From an uncultured bacterium (GTDB taxonomy: Bacteria > Cyanobacteriota > Vampirovibrionia > Gastranaerophilales > Gastranaerophilaceae), in the NCBI GenBank assembly GCA_902776035.1, contig CACYOO010000002.1, forward strand, positions 103,544 through 167,543: a stretch of 64,000 nt of DNA. Direction: 5' to 3'. Every line of letters begins with the position of its first letter. The stretch's first letter is position 1. The notes under the pieces were generated by a model. It did not search any database. It had not been told where the DNA came from and was given only the letters and a program-made list of their open reading frames with translations. The position numbers and the translations under genes are program-made. Below, piece after piece: positions 1-7,906 of this stretch.

Positions 1-263
1 ACATCTGAAATTGTATATACGGTTGATTTAACAATTATTTGAGGTATATCTATATCAAGTTTACGTTCAACAACCAGAGCTAATGCACCTTTTTCTACAG
101 CCATTTGTGCGTAATTATGACCATCTGTATTTTCTCCGACAAGACAAATGAACAAATCACCATATTGGGTTGTTTGAGAATTATAAGAAATACCTGTTAT
201 TTCAACATTGTTATAATTAATTTTTTCACATTCTATATTTTTAATAATATTATCTAATTCCAT
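1..263 (-). CDS. murE: UDP-N-acetylmuramoyl-tripeptide synthetase MurE, N-terminal part (runs off the window)
   Basis: Cytoplasmic Mur ligase that adds the third peptide residue (usually meso-diaminopimelate) to UDP-MurNAc-Ala-Glu. Only about 87 residues are present. Translated from the minus strand they read MELDNIIKNIEC, then the substrate-binding N-domain pattern ITGISYNSQTTQYGDLFIC and GENTDGHNYAQMAVEKGA, which matches the start of MurE/MurF ligases. MurE is favoured over MurF because the gene directly follows ftsI, the usual ftsI-murE order of the division and cell-wall cluster. The ATG at 261-263 lies 1 nt beyond the ftsI stop (265-267), so translation is probably coupled. The ATP-binding and C-terminal domains are outside the window. 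Confidence 0.85.
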   Translation of the reverse strand, partial: MELDNIIKNIECEKINYNNVEITGISYNSQTTQYGDLFICLVGENTDGHNYAQMAVEKGALALVVERKLDIDIPQIIVKSTVYTISD

Positions 264-264
264 T

Positions 265-2010
265 TTAATCTGTTTCCCCTTTTGTTTTTAAAATCTTACC
301 AATATTTTTATCAGGTTTTAAATTCATAATTCTTGCAACCTGAGATGTTATTTCTTTAAATACAGGTGCTGCTACCGTACTTCCCCAAACTTCTCCGCCT
401 TGAGCAGAATCAACCATAACATAGATAAGAACCTGAGGATTTGAAGCCGGTAAATAACCTATAATAGATGTATAATATTGATTTGTATATCCTGAACCAT
501 TATCTTTAGGTTTATGAGATGTACCTGTTTTTGCGGCTACATTATAATTTTCCATTTTAATTGATGATTTACCGTCATTTATACTATCTGTTAATATTTT
601 TGTAACTGCTTTTGCAGTTTCCGGTTTTAAAACTCTTGTATAATGAATTTTATTTTCCGCTTCCTGTTGAGTATATTTTATAACATGCGGTGTTATTTTT
701 ACTCCATTGTTTGCTAAGGCAGATACAGCCGTAATCATCTGTATTGCCGTAACAGAAGCTCCATATCCATAACCCATAGATGCATGGTCAGAAGTGTCCC
801 ATTTATTTGCCGGCTTTATAATACCTACAGATTCTCCGGGTAAATCTATTCCTGTTTTTTCACCAATTCCAAATTTTTTCAAAATATCATAAAATTCTTT
901 GGAAGTCATCATTTGTGCAACTTTCACAGATGCAACATTACTTGAATGTTGAAATAAATATTCCAAAGAAATCATACCGGGATTAGGTTTTTTACTATAA
1001 TCATAATTCTTAATTGTCCACCAGCCAACATCTATTTTTCCTGTATCGTGAATTTTTGTTTGTGGATTAATTTTTCCAAGTTCCATAGCTGATGCAACTG
1101 TTATAACTTTAAATGTTGAGCCGGGAGGAAAAACATCAGTTAATGTCCAATTTTTTATTTGATTAAATGTTGCTTTATGATAATTATTTGGATCATAATA
1201 AGGATAAACCGCATAGGCAAGAATTTCACCCGTCTTAGGATTCATAACAATAACTGTTCCACGTAATGCCTTACGTTGATTTATCATCTTGTATAGTTCT
1301 TGTTCGCATATATGTTGAATTGCAGTATCTATTGTGAGAGTAACATCTTTGCCCTTTAATGGTTTTGTTGTTGCTAAAGGATCAGTTCCAAAATCATAAA
1401 TAATATCACCTCTTGGTGTTTTTTCTAAAGGAACATTATCTTCTACGTATTCGAGCTTATCCTTTGCAGTCATTTCAACACCTGAAGCTATATCTGCATT
1501 AAAATTATAATAACCTAAGATATGAGCAGCCATTGCACCTTGCGGATAAACTCTGGTACTTTTTTTATCTAATGGTATTTCTCTTAAATGTAAATCAGCA
1601 ATCTTATCTCTTGTATCTCTATCTACACCTTTTTTGAGAGCTATCATTATATCTTTTCTTTTTAATTTTTTCACAAGCTGTGCTTTAGGCATTTTTAAAA
1701 TCGGTGCAAGCATATTTGCCAATTCTTCAGGAGTATGCTCATAATCAGGAGTACGAGCATATACATCAAAAAGAACTTTATCAGAAGCAAGTTTGATACC
1801 GTTTCTATCATATATATCTCCACGTAAAACAAAGTTTTGAGCGCTTCGCTGTTTTTTAGCTCTTAATTTAAGATGCTTTAAATCTAAAACTTGTATAATA
1901 AAAAGATGTATTATAATTCCTATAGCAAACAGAGCAAAAGCAATTTGCCAGCATCCAAGACGTTTGTCAAAATCTTTGAAACCTTCTTCACGTACTCTAA
2001 CACGTTTCAA
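265..2010 (-). CDS. ftsI: Penicillin-binding protein, FtsI/PBP3-type peptidoglycan transpeptidase
   Basis: Septal class B penicillin-binding protein that cross-links peptidoglycan during division. The 581 residues hold a short cytoplasmic tail, one membrane segment (about 22-42), a PBP dimer region starting at the RGDIYDRNG motif (63-71), and a transpeptidase domain. All three catalytic boxes are visible: S298-x-x-K301 (STFK), SSN at 356-358 and KTG at 494-496. Its length is normal for FtsI/SpoVD-type proteins, and no C-terminal PASTA repeats are evident. The start is TTG at 2010 with a strong AGGGGGA ribosome site 9 nt upstream; no ATG gives the complete N-terminus. It is followed immediately by murE on the same strand. 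An elongation-specific PBP2 is less likely because of the murE neighbour. Confidence 0.93.
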   Translation of the reverse strand: MKRVRVREEGFKDFDKRLGCWQIAFALFAIGIIIHLFIIQVLDLKHLKLRAKKQRSAQNFVLRGDIYDRNGIKLASDKVLFDVYARTPDYEHTPEELANMLAPILKMPKAQLVKKLKRKDIMIALKKGVDRDTRDKIADLHLREIPLDKKSTRVYPQGAMAAHILGYYNFNADIASGVEMTAKDKLEYVEDNVPLEKTPRGDIIYDFGTDPLATTKPLKGKDVTLTIDTAIQHICEQELYKMINQRKALRGTVIVMNPKTGEILAYAVYPYYDPNNYHKATFNQIKNWTLTDVFPPGSTFKVITVASAMELGKINPQTKIHDTGKIDVGWWTIKNYDYSKKPNPGMISLEYLFQHSSNVASVKVAQMMTSKEFYDILKKFGIGEKTGIDLPGESVGIIKPANKWDTSDHASMGYGYGASVTAIQMITAVSALANNGVKITPHVIKYTQQEAENKIHYTRVLKPETAKAVTKILTDSINDGKSSIKMENYNVAAKTGTSHKPKDNGSGYTNQYYTSIIGYLPASNPQVLIYVMVDSAQGGEVWGSTVAAPVFKEITSQVARIMNLKPDKNIGKILKTKGETD

Positions 2011-2180
2011 TTATACAAATCCCCCTAACATAATTTTAGCATAAGGAAAAAGTTTTAATTAATACTTAATGAAAATTTATATTATTTGCAATTAGCTGAA
2101 TAAAATAAACTCAATTTAATAAATTTAATCTGTTTGCCAATAAAATTTATTTTTTGTATGATTTTAAAAAAGGGGATATT

Positions 2181-2522
2181 ATGGCGGATAAGAATGATAA
2201 AGTTGTTGACTTGTTTTCACGTGTAAACAGAAATTTTAGTTCTGAAGAACTTGAGCAAATAAAATTTTTTGAAGGTTATCACTATGTAAAAATAAACAGA
2301 GATGAAAATAATCAAAAATTTAGAGCTGATTTACTTAAACAATATGCAAATAAATGTCATTATATAGTACGTGTAATGCGAGAAGTAAATGGAGAAGTTT
2401 GGATGTACAATTATGATGTCAAAAATGAAGAATTGTTTGATTTTCTAGGTAAATTTCACAATAACAAGTTAAACGGTACTATTATAGAAGTAGAAAAATA
2501 TCTTCCTGAGGGGTTAGCATAA
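2181..2522 (+). CDS. Conserved small protein upstream of radical SAM gene, function unknown
   Basis: I do not recognise this 113-residue protein. It starts MADKNDKVVDLF, is charged, has no signal peptide or membrane segment, and is probably a compact soluble alpha/beta domain (aromatic-rich segments FFEGYHYVKINR and EVWMYNYDVKNEELFDFLG). A longer frame opens at 2154, but the ATG at 2181 is chosen because an AAAAGGGGA ribosome site lies just upstream. The stop codon (2520-2522) abuts the TTG start of the radical SAM gene at 2523, so the two are translationally coupled. A role as partner or accessory of that enzyme is inference only. Confidence 0.75.
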   Translation: MADKNDKVVDLFSRVNRNFSSEELEQIKFFEGYHYVKINRDENNQKFRADLLKQYANKCHYIVRVMREVNGEVWMYNYDVKNEELFDFLGKFHNNKLNGTIIEVEKYLPEGLA

Positions 2523-5021
2523 TTGAATTTTTTTGAAGAATATCACGAAAAACTTTATAAATGTACTAAGCCATATCAATATGTCGGTGGAGAAATGTTT
2601 TCCTATAACAAAGATTTCAATTCCGCTGATGTACGTTTTGCAATGTGTTTTCCCGATAAATATGAAATAGGTGTAAGTAATTTAGGTGCAAAAATTTTAT
2701 ATAATGAAGTTAATAAATGCACAAATTATATGGCAGACAGAGCTTATGCACCGGAACCGGATTTTATACCAAATATTTTATATGGAGTAGAATCCAAAAA
2801 ACCTTTATGTGATTTTGATATAGTTGCTTTTTCTTTTCAATATGAACTATCTTATCCTACGGTTCTAAAAATGCTTGAAATGTCAAATATTCCTATCAGA
2901 AATAAAGACAGAAATGACACTCATCCTATAATTATAGCAGGAGGGCCATGTACTTATAACCCTATGCCTATGTCAGATTTTGTTGATGTATTTCAAATAG
3001 GTGATGGAGAACAATCTGTAATAGATGTCTGCGATTGCATAAAAAAAACAAAAGGAATGCCAAGACAGGAACGCATAAAAGAACTTTCCAAATTAAAAGG
3101 ATGCTGGTCAAAACTTGTCGGAGGAACAGTTCAAAAAAGAGTTGAACTGTTAAAGAATGAAACTGCCCTAACAAAGCACCCTATTGCCTTTTCCTCTGCC
3201 GTACATGATAGAGCAACCATAGAAATAAGACGCGGCTGCGGAAGAATGTGTCGTTTTTGCCAACCCGGACATGTTACTTTACCCGTTAGAGAAAGGAATG
3301 CAAAAGATATTATTCAAATAACAAAAGAACTTGTAAAAAACACCGGCTATGACGAATATTCTCTTTTATCTTTATCATCTAATGATTATTCAAATATAAA
3401 AGAAGTAATAAAAGAATTAAGCTGCGATTTTGACAAAAAAGAAATAAGCGTTTCCTTACCAAGCCAAAGAATTGATGGATTTAACTTAGAACTTGCAGAA
3501 CTTACACAAAAAGTTAGAAAATCTACAATGACATTAGCACCGGAAGCAGGGAGTCAACGGCTCAGAAACGTCATTAAAAAAAATATATCTGAAGAACAAA
3601 TTTTAAATGCGGTTTGTTCTCTTTATGAAAACGGATGGAGCAGGGTTAAATTTTATTTTATTATAGGGCTTCCAACAGAAACCTTACAAGACATGGATGA
3701 AATGGCAGAGTTATTTGAAAAAATAAAACGAGCCATACAAAGAATAAAACAAGAAAAAAATTTAAAACACGGATTCAGTTTAACTTGTACTCTATCAATT
3801 TTTGTTCCAAAACCTTTTACCCCGTTTCAATACTGTCCGCAAACAGACATTGATACAGTTATGGAGCATATACATTATTTAAAAGACAAAGTAAAACATA
3901 TAAAGTGGTTAAAACTTAATTATCACGATTTTTCCACATCTCAAATAGAAGCTGTTTTAACTCGTGGTGATGACACTCTTTGCAAATACATTGAAGAACT
4001 TTATAAAAAAGGATGTTACCTTGACGCTTGGGGAGAATATTTTAACAAAAATATATGGCAAGAAACAGCGGAAGAATGCGGTATTAATTTAAAGAAATTA
4101 GCACAAAAAGAATATTCTACAACAGAAGTTTTACCATGGGATTTTATAGACACGGGTTTAAAAAAAGAGTGGTTAAGTTCTGAATATAAAATAGCTTTTG
4201 AACAAGGTAATGAATTTAATTTACAGCCGACATGCGAACATAAATGTGTAAATTGCGGAGTATGTACATCTTTAAAAGTTAAAAAAATACTTGATGAGCC
4301 ATACATTTCACCAAATTATAAAGAAAATCAAGAAATTGAAAAAATTGACGTAAATAGCTTACCTGTGTACAGGTATAGATTAAAAATAACAAAATCGGGT
4401 ATATTAAGATATTTTTCACATCTTGATTGGCAGAATACTTTTTCTAAATCTGTTCTCAGAACAGGACTTGATTTAAATTTCACACAGGGCTTTAATCCTA
4501 TGCCGAAAATTTCTGTAGGAATAGCACTGCCATTATTTATTGAAAGCGATTGTGAAATTGCAGATATTGAGTTACATGAAAAAATAAGTATAGAAGAATT
4601 AATTAAAAAATTACAACCGGAATTACCAAACGGATGTAAAATTTTAACAGCAAAACAAATAGACAGAAGTTCTGAATCTATAGAATTGACGGCATGCTGG
4701 GCAGAATATAAAATTACACCAATAAAAAAAGATGATTGTATTTTAAAATCTTTCATTTATAATTGTAATAGAGTTTTATCTTCCGATGAGATATTATTTG
4801 AGAAGAAAAACAAAAAAGGTTTAACAAAAACTTTAAATATAAAACCATCAATTAAATCGTATGAATTTAAAGATGAAAATTTATTTATTATATTAAAAAC
4901 AGGACAAAATAATGATTTACCTGCCCTGCGTGCAGATACACTCATGAATTTTATATGTTCAGATATAATTTTTGATATAAAACGTCTGCGATTTTTTGAT
5001 GATAGTATGCAAGAATTGTAA
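2523..5021 (+). CDS. Fused radical SAM protein (TIGR03960 type) with C-terminal DUF2344 domain
   Basis: A predicted iron-sulfur radical SAM enzyme of 832 residues whose substrate is unknown. Residues 30-220 resemble a B12-binding-like fold (AGGPCTYNPMPMSDF). The radical SAM core begins at RRGCGRMCRFCQPGH, with the CxxxCxxC cluster ligands C239, C243 and C246. A second cysteine group (CEHKCVNCGVC, near 575) may bind metal. The last ~210 residues form a DUF2344 domain (YFSHLDWQ, FTQGFNPMPKISVG). In many bacteria these two domains are encoded by separate adjacent genes just before rng, so this is a natural fusion in the expected context. Start is TTG at 2523 with GAGGGG upstream. A role in RNA or ribosome modification is a guess from the neighbour. 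Confidence 0.88.
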   Translation: MNFFEEYHEKLYKCTKPYQYVGGEMFSYNKDFNSADVRFAMCFPDKYEIGVSNLGAKILYNEVNKCTNYMADRAYAPEPDFIPNILYGVESKKPLCDFDIVAFSFQYELSYPTVLKMLEMSNIPIRNKDRNDTHPIIIAGGPCTYNPMPMSDFVDVFQIGDGEQSVIDVCDCIKKTKGMPRQERIKELSKLKGCWSKLVGGTVQKRVELLKNETALTKHPIAFSSAVHDRATIEIRRGCGRMCRFCQPGHVTLPVRERNAKDIIQITKELVKNTGYDEYSLLSLSSNDYSNIKEVIKELSCDFDKKEISVSLPSQRIDGFNLELAELTQKVRKSTMTLAPEAGSQRLRNVIKKNISEEQILNAVCSLYENGWSRVKFYFIIGLPTETLQDMDEMAELFEKIKRAIQRIKQEKNLKHGFSLTCTLSIFVPKPFTPFQYCPQTDIDTVMEHIHYLKDKVKHIKWLKLNYHDFSTSQIEAVLTRGDDTLCKYIEELYKKGCYLDAWGEYFNKNIWQETAEECGINLKKLAQKEYSTTEVLPWDFIDTGLKKEWLSSEYKIAFEQGNEFNLQPTCEHKCVNCGVCTSLKVKKILDEPYISPNYKENQEIEKIDVNSLPVYRYRLKITKSGILRYFSHLDWQNTFSKSVLRTGLDLNFTQGFNPMPKISVGIALPLFIESDCEIADIELHEKISIEELIKKLQPELPNGCKILTAKQIDRSSESIELTACWAEYKITPIKKDDCILKSFIYNCNRVLSSDEILFEKKNKKGLTKTLNIKPSIKSYEFKDENLFIILKTGQNNDLPALRADTLMNFICSDIIFDIKRLRFFDDSMQEL

Positions 5022-5034
5022 AAGGGAAATACTT

Positions 5035-6795
5035 ATGAAAGACAGAAAAAATTTTACGGCTAAACCGCAACCAAATTCAACATCACAAAAAATTGTTATA
5101 GCAGAACGTGATAATATAGGTGCATTGATGCAAGGAGATAAGGTTTTAGACCTTTACATCAATCGAGGTGAAGTATTACTTGGAGATGTATATTTAGCGA
5201 CTGTACAAAATGTATTACCAAGTATAGATGCTGCATTTGTAGATGTAGGTGTTGATAAAATGGGATTTTTACATGCACAAGATGTAATGGGAAAAGGTGC
5301 ATTGAAAGATAAACTATCTCCAAATCAAAAACTTGTTGTACAAGTTGTAAAAGAACCAACAGGACATAAAGGCCCAAGAGTTACAACAGAAATCAGTTTA
5401 CCCGGAAGATTTTTGGTGCTTATGCCAAGTGAGCCGGGAATAAATGTAAGCAGAAAAATAGAATCTTCTAAAGAAAGAGCAAGATTAAAATCAATAGTTA
5501 ATTTATTAAAACCGGTTGGAGTAGGTGTAATTATAAGAACCGAAGCGGAAGGACAATCAGAAGCAGATATTCAAGAAGATTTAGAAATCCTATTGGAAAA
5601 ATGGAATAATATTATTACCGCATCAGAATCATTAACTCCTCCTAATTTGCTTTATAGAGATCAAGATTTGCTATATAGAGTAATAAGAGAAGCTTGTTCT
5701 GAAGAAGTATCAGAAATTATTGTAGATACTGCATTTGCACTTAATAGAGTTCAAACATTACTTCAAACATGGCACATGAACAAAAATATCCAAGTTACAT
5801 TATATAAAGGCAATGATCCGTTATTAATTGCAACGAATGTACATAAAGAAATTAGAGCTGCATTAAATATGAAAGTAAATATGCCTTCCGGCGGTTATTT
5901 ATTTATTCAACAAACAGAAGCATTAACCGTTATTGATGTAAACTCAGGTAAATTTGTAAGTTCTGCAACTCAAGATGAAACAATATTGAAAACTAATCTT
6001 GAAGCTGTACATGAAATTGCAAGACAATTACGATTAAGAAATATTGGCGGAATGATAATTATTGACTTTATTGATATGACATCCCGTGTTGATAAATTAG
6101 CCATAATGGAAGAACTTGAACTTGCAATAGAATCGGATAAAGCAAAACCGCAAGTCGGACAATTATCAGATTTAGGACTTGTAGAAATGACAAGACACAG
6201 ACAAGGACAATCAATATCGGAAGTATTTGCTAAAAAATGCCCTCACTGTCATGGAGAAGGATTTATCGTTGAAGAATTTAAATTTGCATCTCCTGTTGCA
6301 GAAGGTGAATATAGAGCAAAAGCAGCCAAGATGAAACTTCCTGTAAGTGGTTTCAAAAAGAATAATAATAAATTCCAAAATAATAACGGACAAAACAATG
6401 AAAATCAAACACAGCCAAAAGTATCCGTACAAGAGCAGCAAGCGGAACAACTACCTGTAATCACTGAAAATCCGTCAGTTGAAGCAGTGAAAGAAACTAA
6501 AAAACGAGGAAGAAAAAAGGGTTCTACAAAAAAAGAACTGAATAAACAAGATATAGAAGAAAAATCAACAATTGAAGTTGCAGAAACAATGATTACACCA
6601 AAAGATGAAATTGTTCCTGTAATAAATAAACCGGTAGAAATAGAACAAGTTGAAGAAACAGTTTCTGATAAAAAAGTAGAAACTCAAACGGAAGAAAAAC
6701 CGAAAAAATCTCGCAGACCAAATAGAGGCGGAGCAAAACAAAAACGTCAAACAAAAGGTAAAAAGGTTAAAGAAGAAAATTTTGAAGAAAATTAG
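5035..6795 (+). CDS. rng: Ribonuclease E/G
   Basis: Single-strand-specific endoribonuclease for rRNA processing and mRNA decay. The 586 residues contain an S1 RNA-binding domain (about 45-125), a 5'-sensor and RNase H-like region, and a DNase I-like catalytic domain with the metal ligands D301 (VIDVNSG) and D344 (IIIDFIDM). A Zn-link CPHC sits at 402-405. These positions nearly equal those of E. coli RNase E. Residues 420-586 are low complexity, first Asn/Gln-rich and then alternating acidic and Lys/Arg-rich stretches (KKRGRKKGSTKK, KPKKSRRPNRGG). This may be an RNA-binding or degradosome tail, longer than in RNase G and shorter than in enterobacterial RNase E. The ATG at 5035 has AAAAGGGAA upstream; the in-frame ATG at 4996 would overlap the preceding gene and add non-conserved residues. 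Confidence 0.93.
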   Translation: MKDRKNFTAKPQPNSTSQKIVIAERDNIGALMQGDKVLDLYINRGEVLLGDVYLATVQNVLPSIDAAFVDVGVDKMGFLHAQDVMGKGALKDKLSPNQKLVVQVVKEPTGHKGPRVTTEISLPGRFLVLMPSEPGINVSRKIESSKERARLKSIVNLLKPVGVGVIIRTEAEGQSEADIQEDLEILLEKWNNIITASESLTPPNLLYRDQDLLYRVIREACSEEVSEIIVDTAFALNRVQTLLQTWHMNKNIQVTLYKGNDPLLIATNVHKEIRAALNMKVNMPSGGYLFIQQTEALTVIDVNSGKFVSSATQDETILKTNLEAVHEIARQLRLRNIGGMIIIDFIDMTSRVDKLAIMEELELAIESDKAKPQVGQLSDLGLVEMTRHRQGQSISEVFAKKCPHCHGEGFIVEEFKFASPVAEGEYRAKAAKMKLPVSGFKKNNNKFQNNNGQNNENQTQPKVSVQEQQAEQLPVITENPSVEAVKETKKRGRKKGSTKKELNKQDIEEKSTIEVAETMITPKDEIVPVINKPVEIEQVEETVSDKKVETQTEEKPKKSRRPNRGGAKQKRQTKGKKVKEENFEEN

Positions 6796-7294
6796 TATTT
6801 TAACAATATTTTTTATAATAGCAATATTCTCTGCAAACTTAACATTTGCAGAGCCGTTGCCTGTATCAACATCTTATGATGATGTTATTAATTCAGCAAA
6901 AAAAATAAATAATGAATCAGTTGAAACAACTACTAAACCTAATTCATTACAAAATCAAGAAAATGAAATTAATACAAAGACCGTTAATATTTCTAAATCA
7001 ACAGATTCTCAAGATGTTCAAAAAATTTCTAATCAAGTAAAAAAAGATGCAAAAAACATCAAAACTAAACAAGATATAAAAATTTTAAACCTTATTTTAA
7101 AATTTATTCTTGCAATGATATGGGTTATAATATCTTCTATTATTATTTTTATACTTTTAATTTCATATAAAAAATTGATATTAAAAGATAATAGACAAAA
7201 TATAACTTATGAAAATACAGCTCAATCACTTGATACTCCTAAAAATTTTAAAGATGCATTAAAATTATTTTTAGATAAAACAAAATGGTACTAA
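6782..7294 (+). CDS. Small secreted/membrane-anchored protein, function unknown
   Basis: Not recognised. The 170 residues comprise a cleavable-looking signal peptide (MKKISILTIFFIIAIFSANLTFA), a polar Lys/Asn/Thr-rich region of about 75 residues, a hydrophobic segment (roughly 103-131) and a short basic C-terminus. The topology suggests an extracytoplasmic domain anchored by one membrane helix. It begins at TTG 6782 inside the last 14 nt of rng and ends at the terminator at 7295, so it closes the radical SAM-rng operon. The ribosome site would lie within the repetitive 3' end of rng (AAAGAAGAAAA), which is weak. Gene status rests on the signal peptide and tight spacing. Confidence 0.7.
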   Translation: MKKISILTIFFIIAIFSANLTFAEPLPVSTSYDDVINSAKKINNESVETTTKPNSLQNQENEINTKTVNISKSTDSQDVQKISNQVKKDAKNIKTKQDIKILNLILKFILAMIWVIISSIIIFILLISYKKLILKDNRQNITYENTAQSLDTPKNFKDALKLFLDKTKWY

Positions 7295-7320
7295 AAAAAG
7301 AGGCATTTGCCTCTTTTTTA
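7295..7320 (+). terminator. Rho-independent terminator, probably bidirectional
   Basis: A perfect GAGGCA/TGCCTC stem (7300-7305 with 7308-7313) is flanked by A5-6 on the left and T6 on the right. It starts right after the stop of the preceding gene. Because the A-tract becomes a T-tract on the other strand, it can also end the converging transcript of the gene at 7348-7722. Confidence 0.9.
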
Positions 7321-7347
7321 TATTTAAATCTAAATTTTTTCCTAATG

Positions 7348-7722
7348 TTATTGTGTAGGGAATGGTTGGAATGACGACTGAAGACCACTTTGCAATCCGG
7401 CTTGGTAAGATTGAAGATATGTCTGAGCCATTTTTCTTCTGTCCTGCCAATCATCTAACTCTAATGTCATCTCATCTTCGAGTTCTTTTATTTCTTTTTC
7501 TTTTGCCTCATATTTATCTTTTATTTCTTCTCTTTTATCATAATATTGAGGATCATCTTGAGAAATTTCTGCCAATTCACCTTGTTTTTCTTGTGCCAAA
7601 CTTGTCGATTGTCTAAGCATACTGTGCTGTTTGGTAGTTATTCTCGATATATTAAGATCACACATCGAAATTTCATTTTGATAATTTAATGTTAAAGCTA
7701 ACATGGTTGCTACTGGAGCCAT
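7348..7722 (-). CDS. Coiled-coil protein, function unknown
   Basis: A 124-residue protein I do not recognise. The N-terminal third is mildly hydrophobic (MAPVATMLALTLNYQ). Residues 45-100 are highly charged with heptad-like Glu/Lys spacing (KREEIKDKYEAKEKEIKELEDEM), consistent with a long helical hairpin or coiled coil. The C-terminus is Gln/Ser-rich (YLQSYQAGLQSGLQSSF). There is no signal peptide. A good ribosome site (AAGAAGGTGG) precedes the ATG, which supports a real gene. The short N-terminal patch, coiled coil and Gln-rich tail recall small type III export substrates or rod/needle-associated proteins, and export genes do exist in this window. That comparison is of general shape only. 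Confidence 0.65.
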   Translation of the reverse strand: MAPVATMLALTLNYQNEISMCDLNISRITTKQHSMLRQSTSLAQEKQGELAEISQDDPQYYDKREEIKDKYEAKEKEIKELEDEMTLELDDWQDRRKMAQTYLQSYQAGLQSGLQSSFQPFPTQ

Positions 7723-7906
7723 ATCGTACCACCTTCTTTTACTATCTACACATGTAATATCGACATACCTGAATGAAAACTTTAATACATGACTTTAATT
7801 TGTTACATTACTTTACAAAAAATGTTATTTTAGTTAGTTGTCTGTATTCAACTATTTGTTATTGTTATATTATATATAATGTAATTTATTATATGGAGTG
7901 AAATAT

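Noticed and set aside
2968..3174. Open frames antisense to long genes, e.g. 2968-3174, 4016-4945, 5159-5377, 6211-6750, 8097-9878, 42345-43086, 45223-46874, 55937-57382
   Set aside because: All lie inside well-supported genes on the other strand, have Leu/His/Ile-rich low-complexity translations and no ribosome sites.
4996..5034. Longer N-terminus for RNase E/G starting at 4996
   Set aside because: It would overlap the radical SAM gene and add a Cys-rich non-conserved stretch; the ATG at 5035 has a proper ribosome site.
7362..7616. 84-codon plus-strand frame
   Set aside because: Antisense to the coiled-coil gene at 7348-7722, which has a strong ribosome site.
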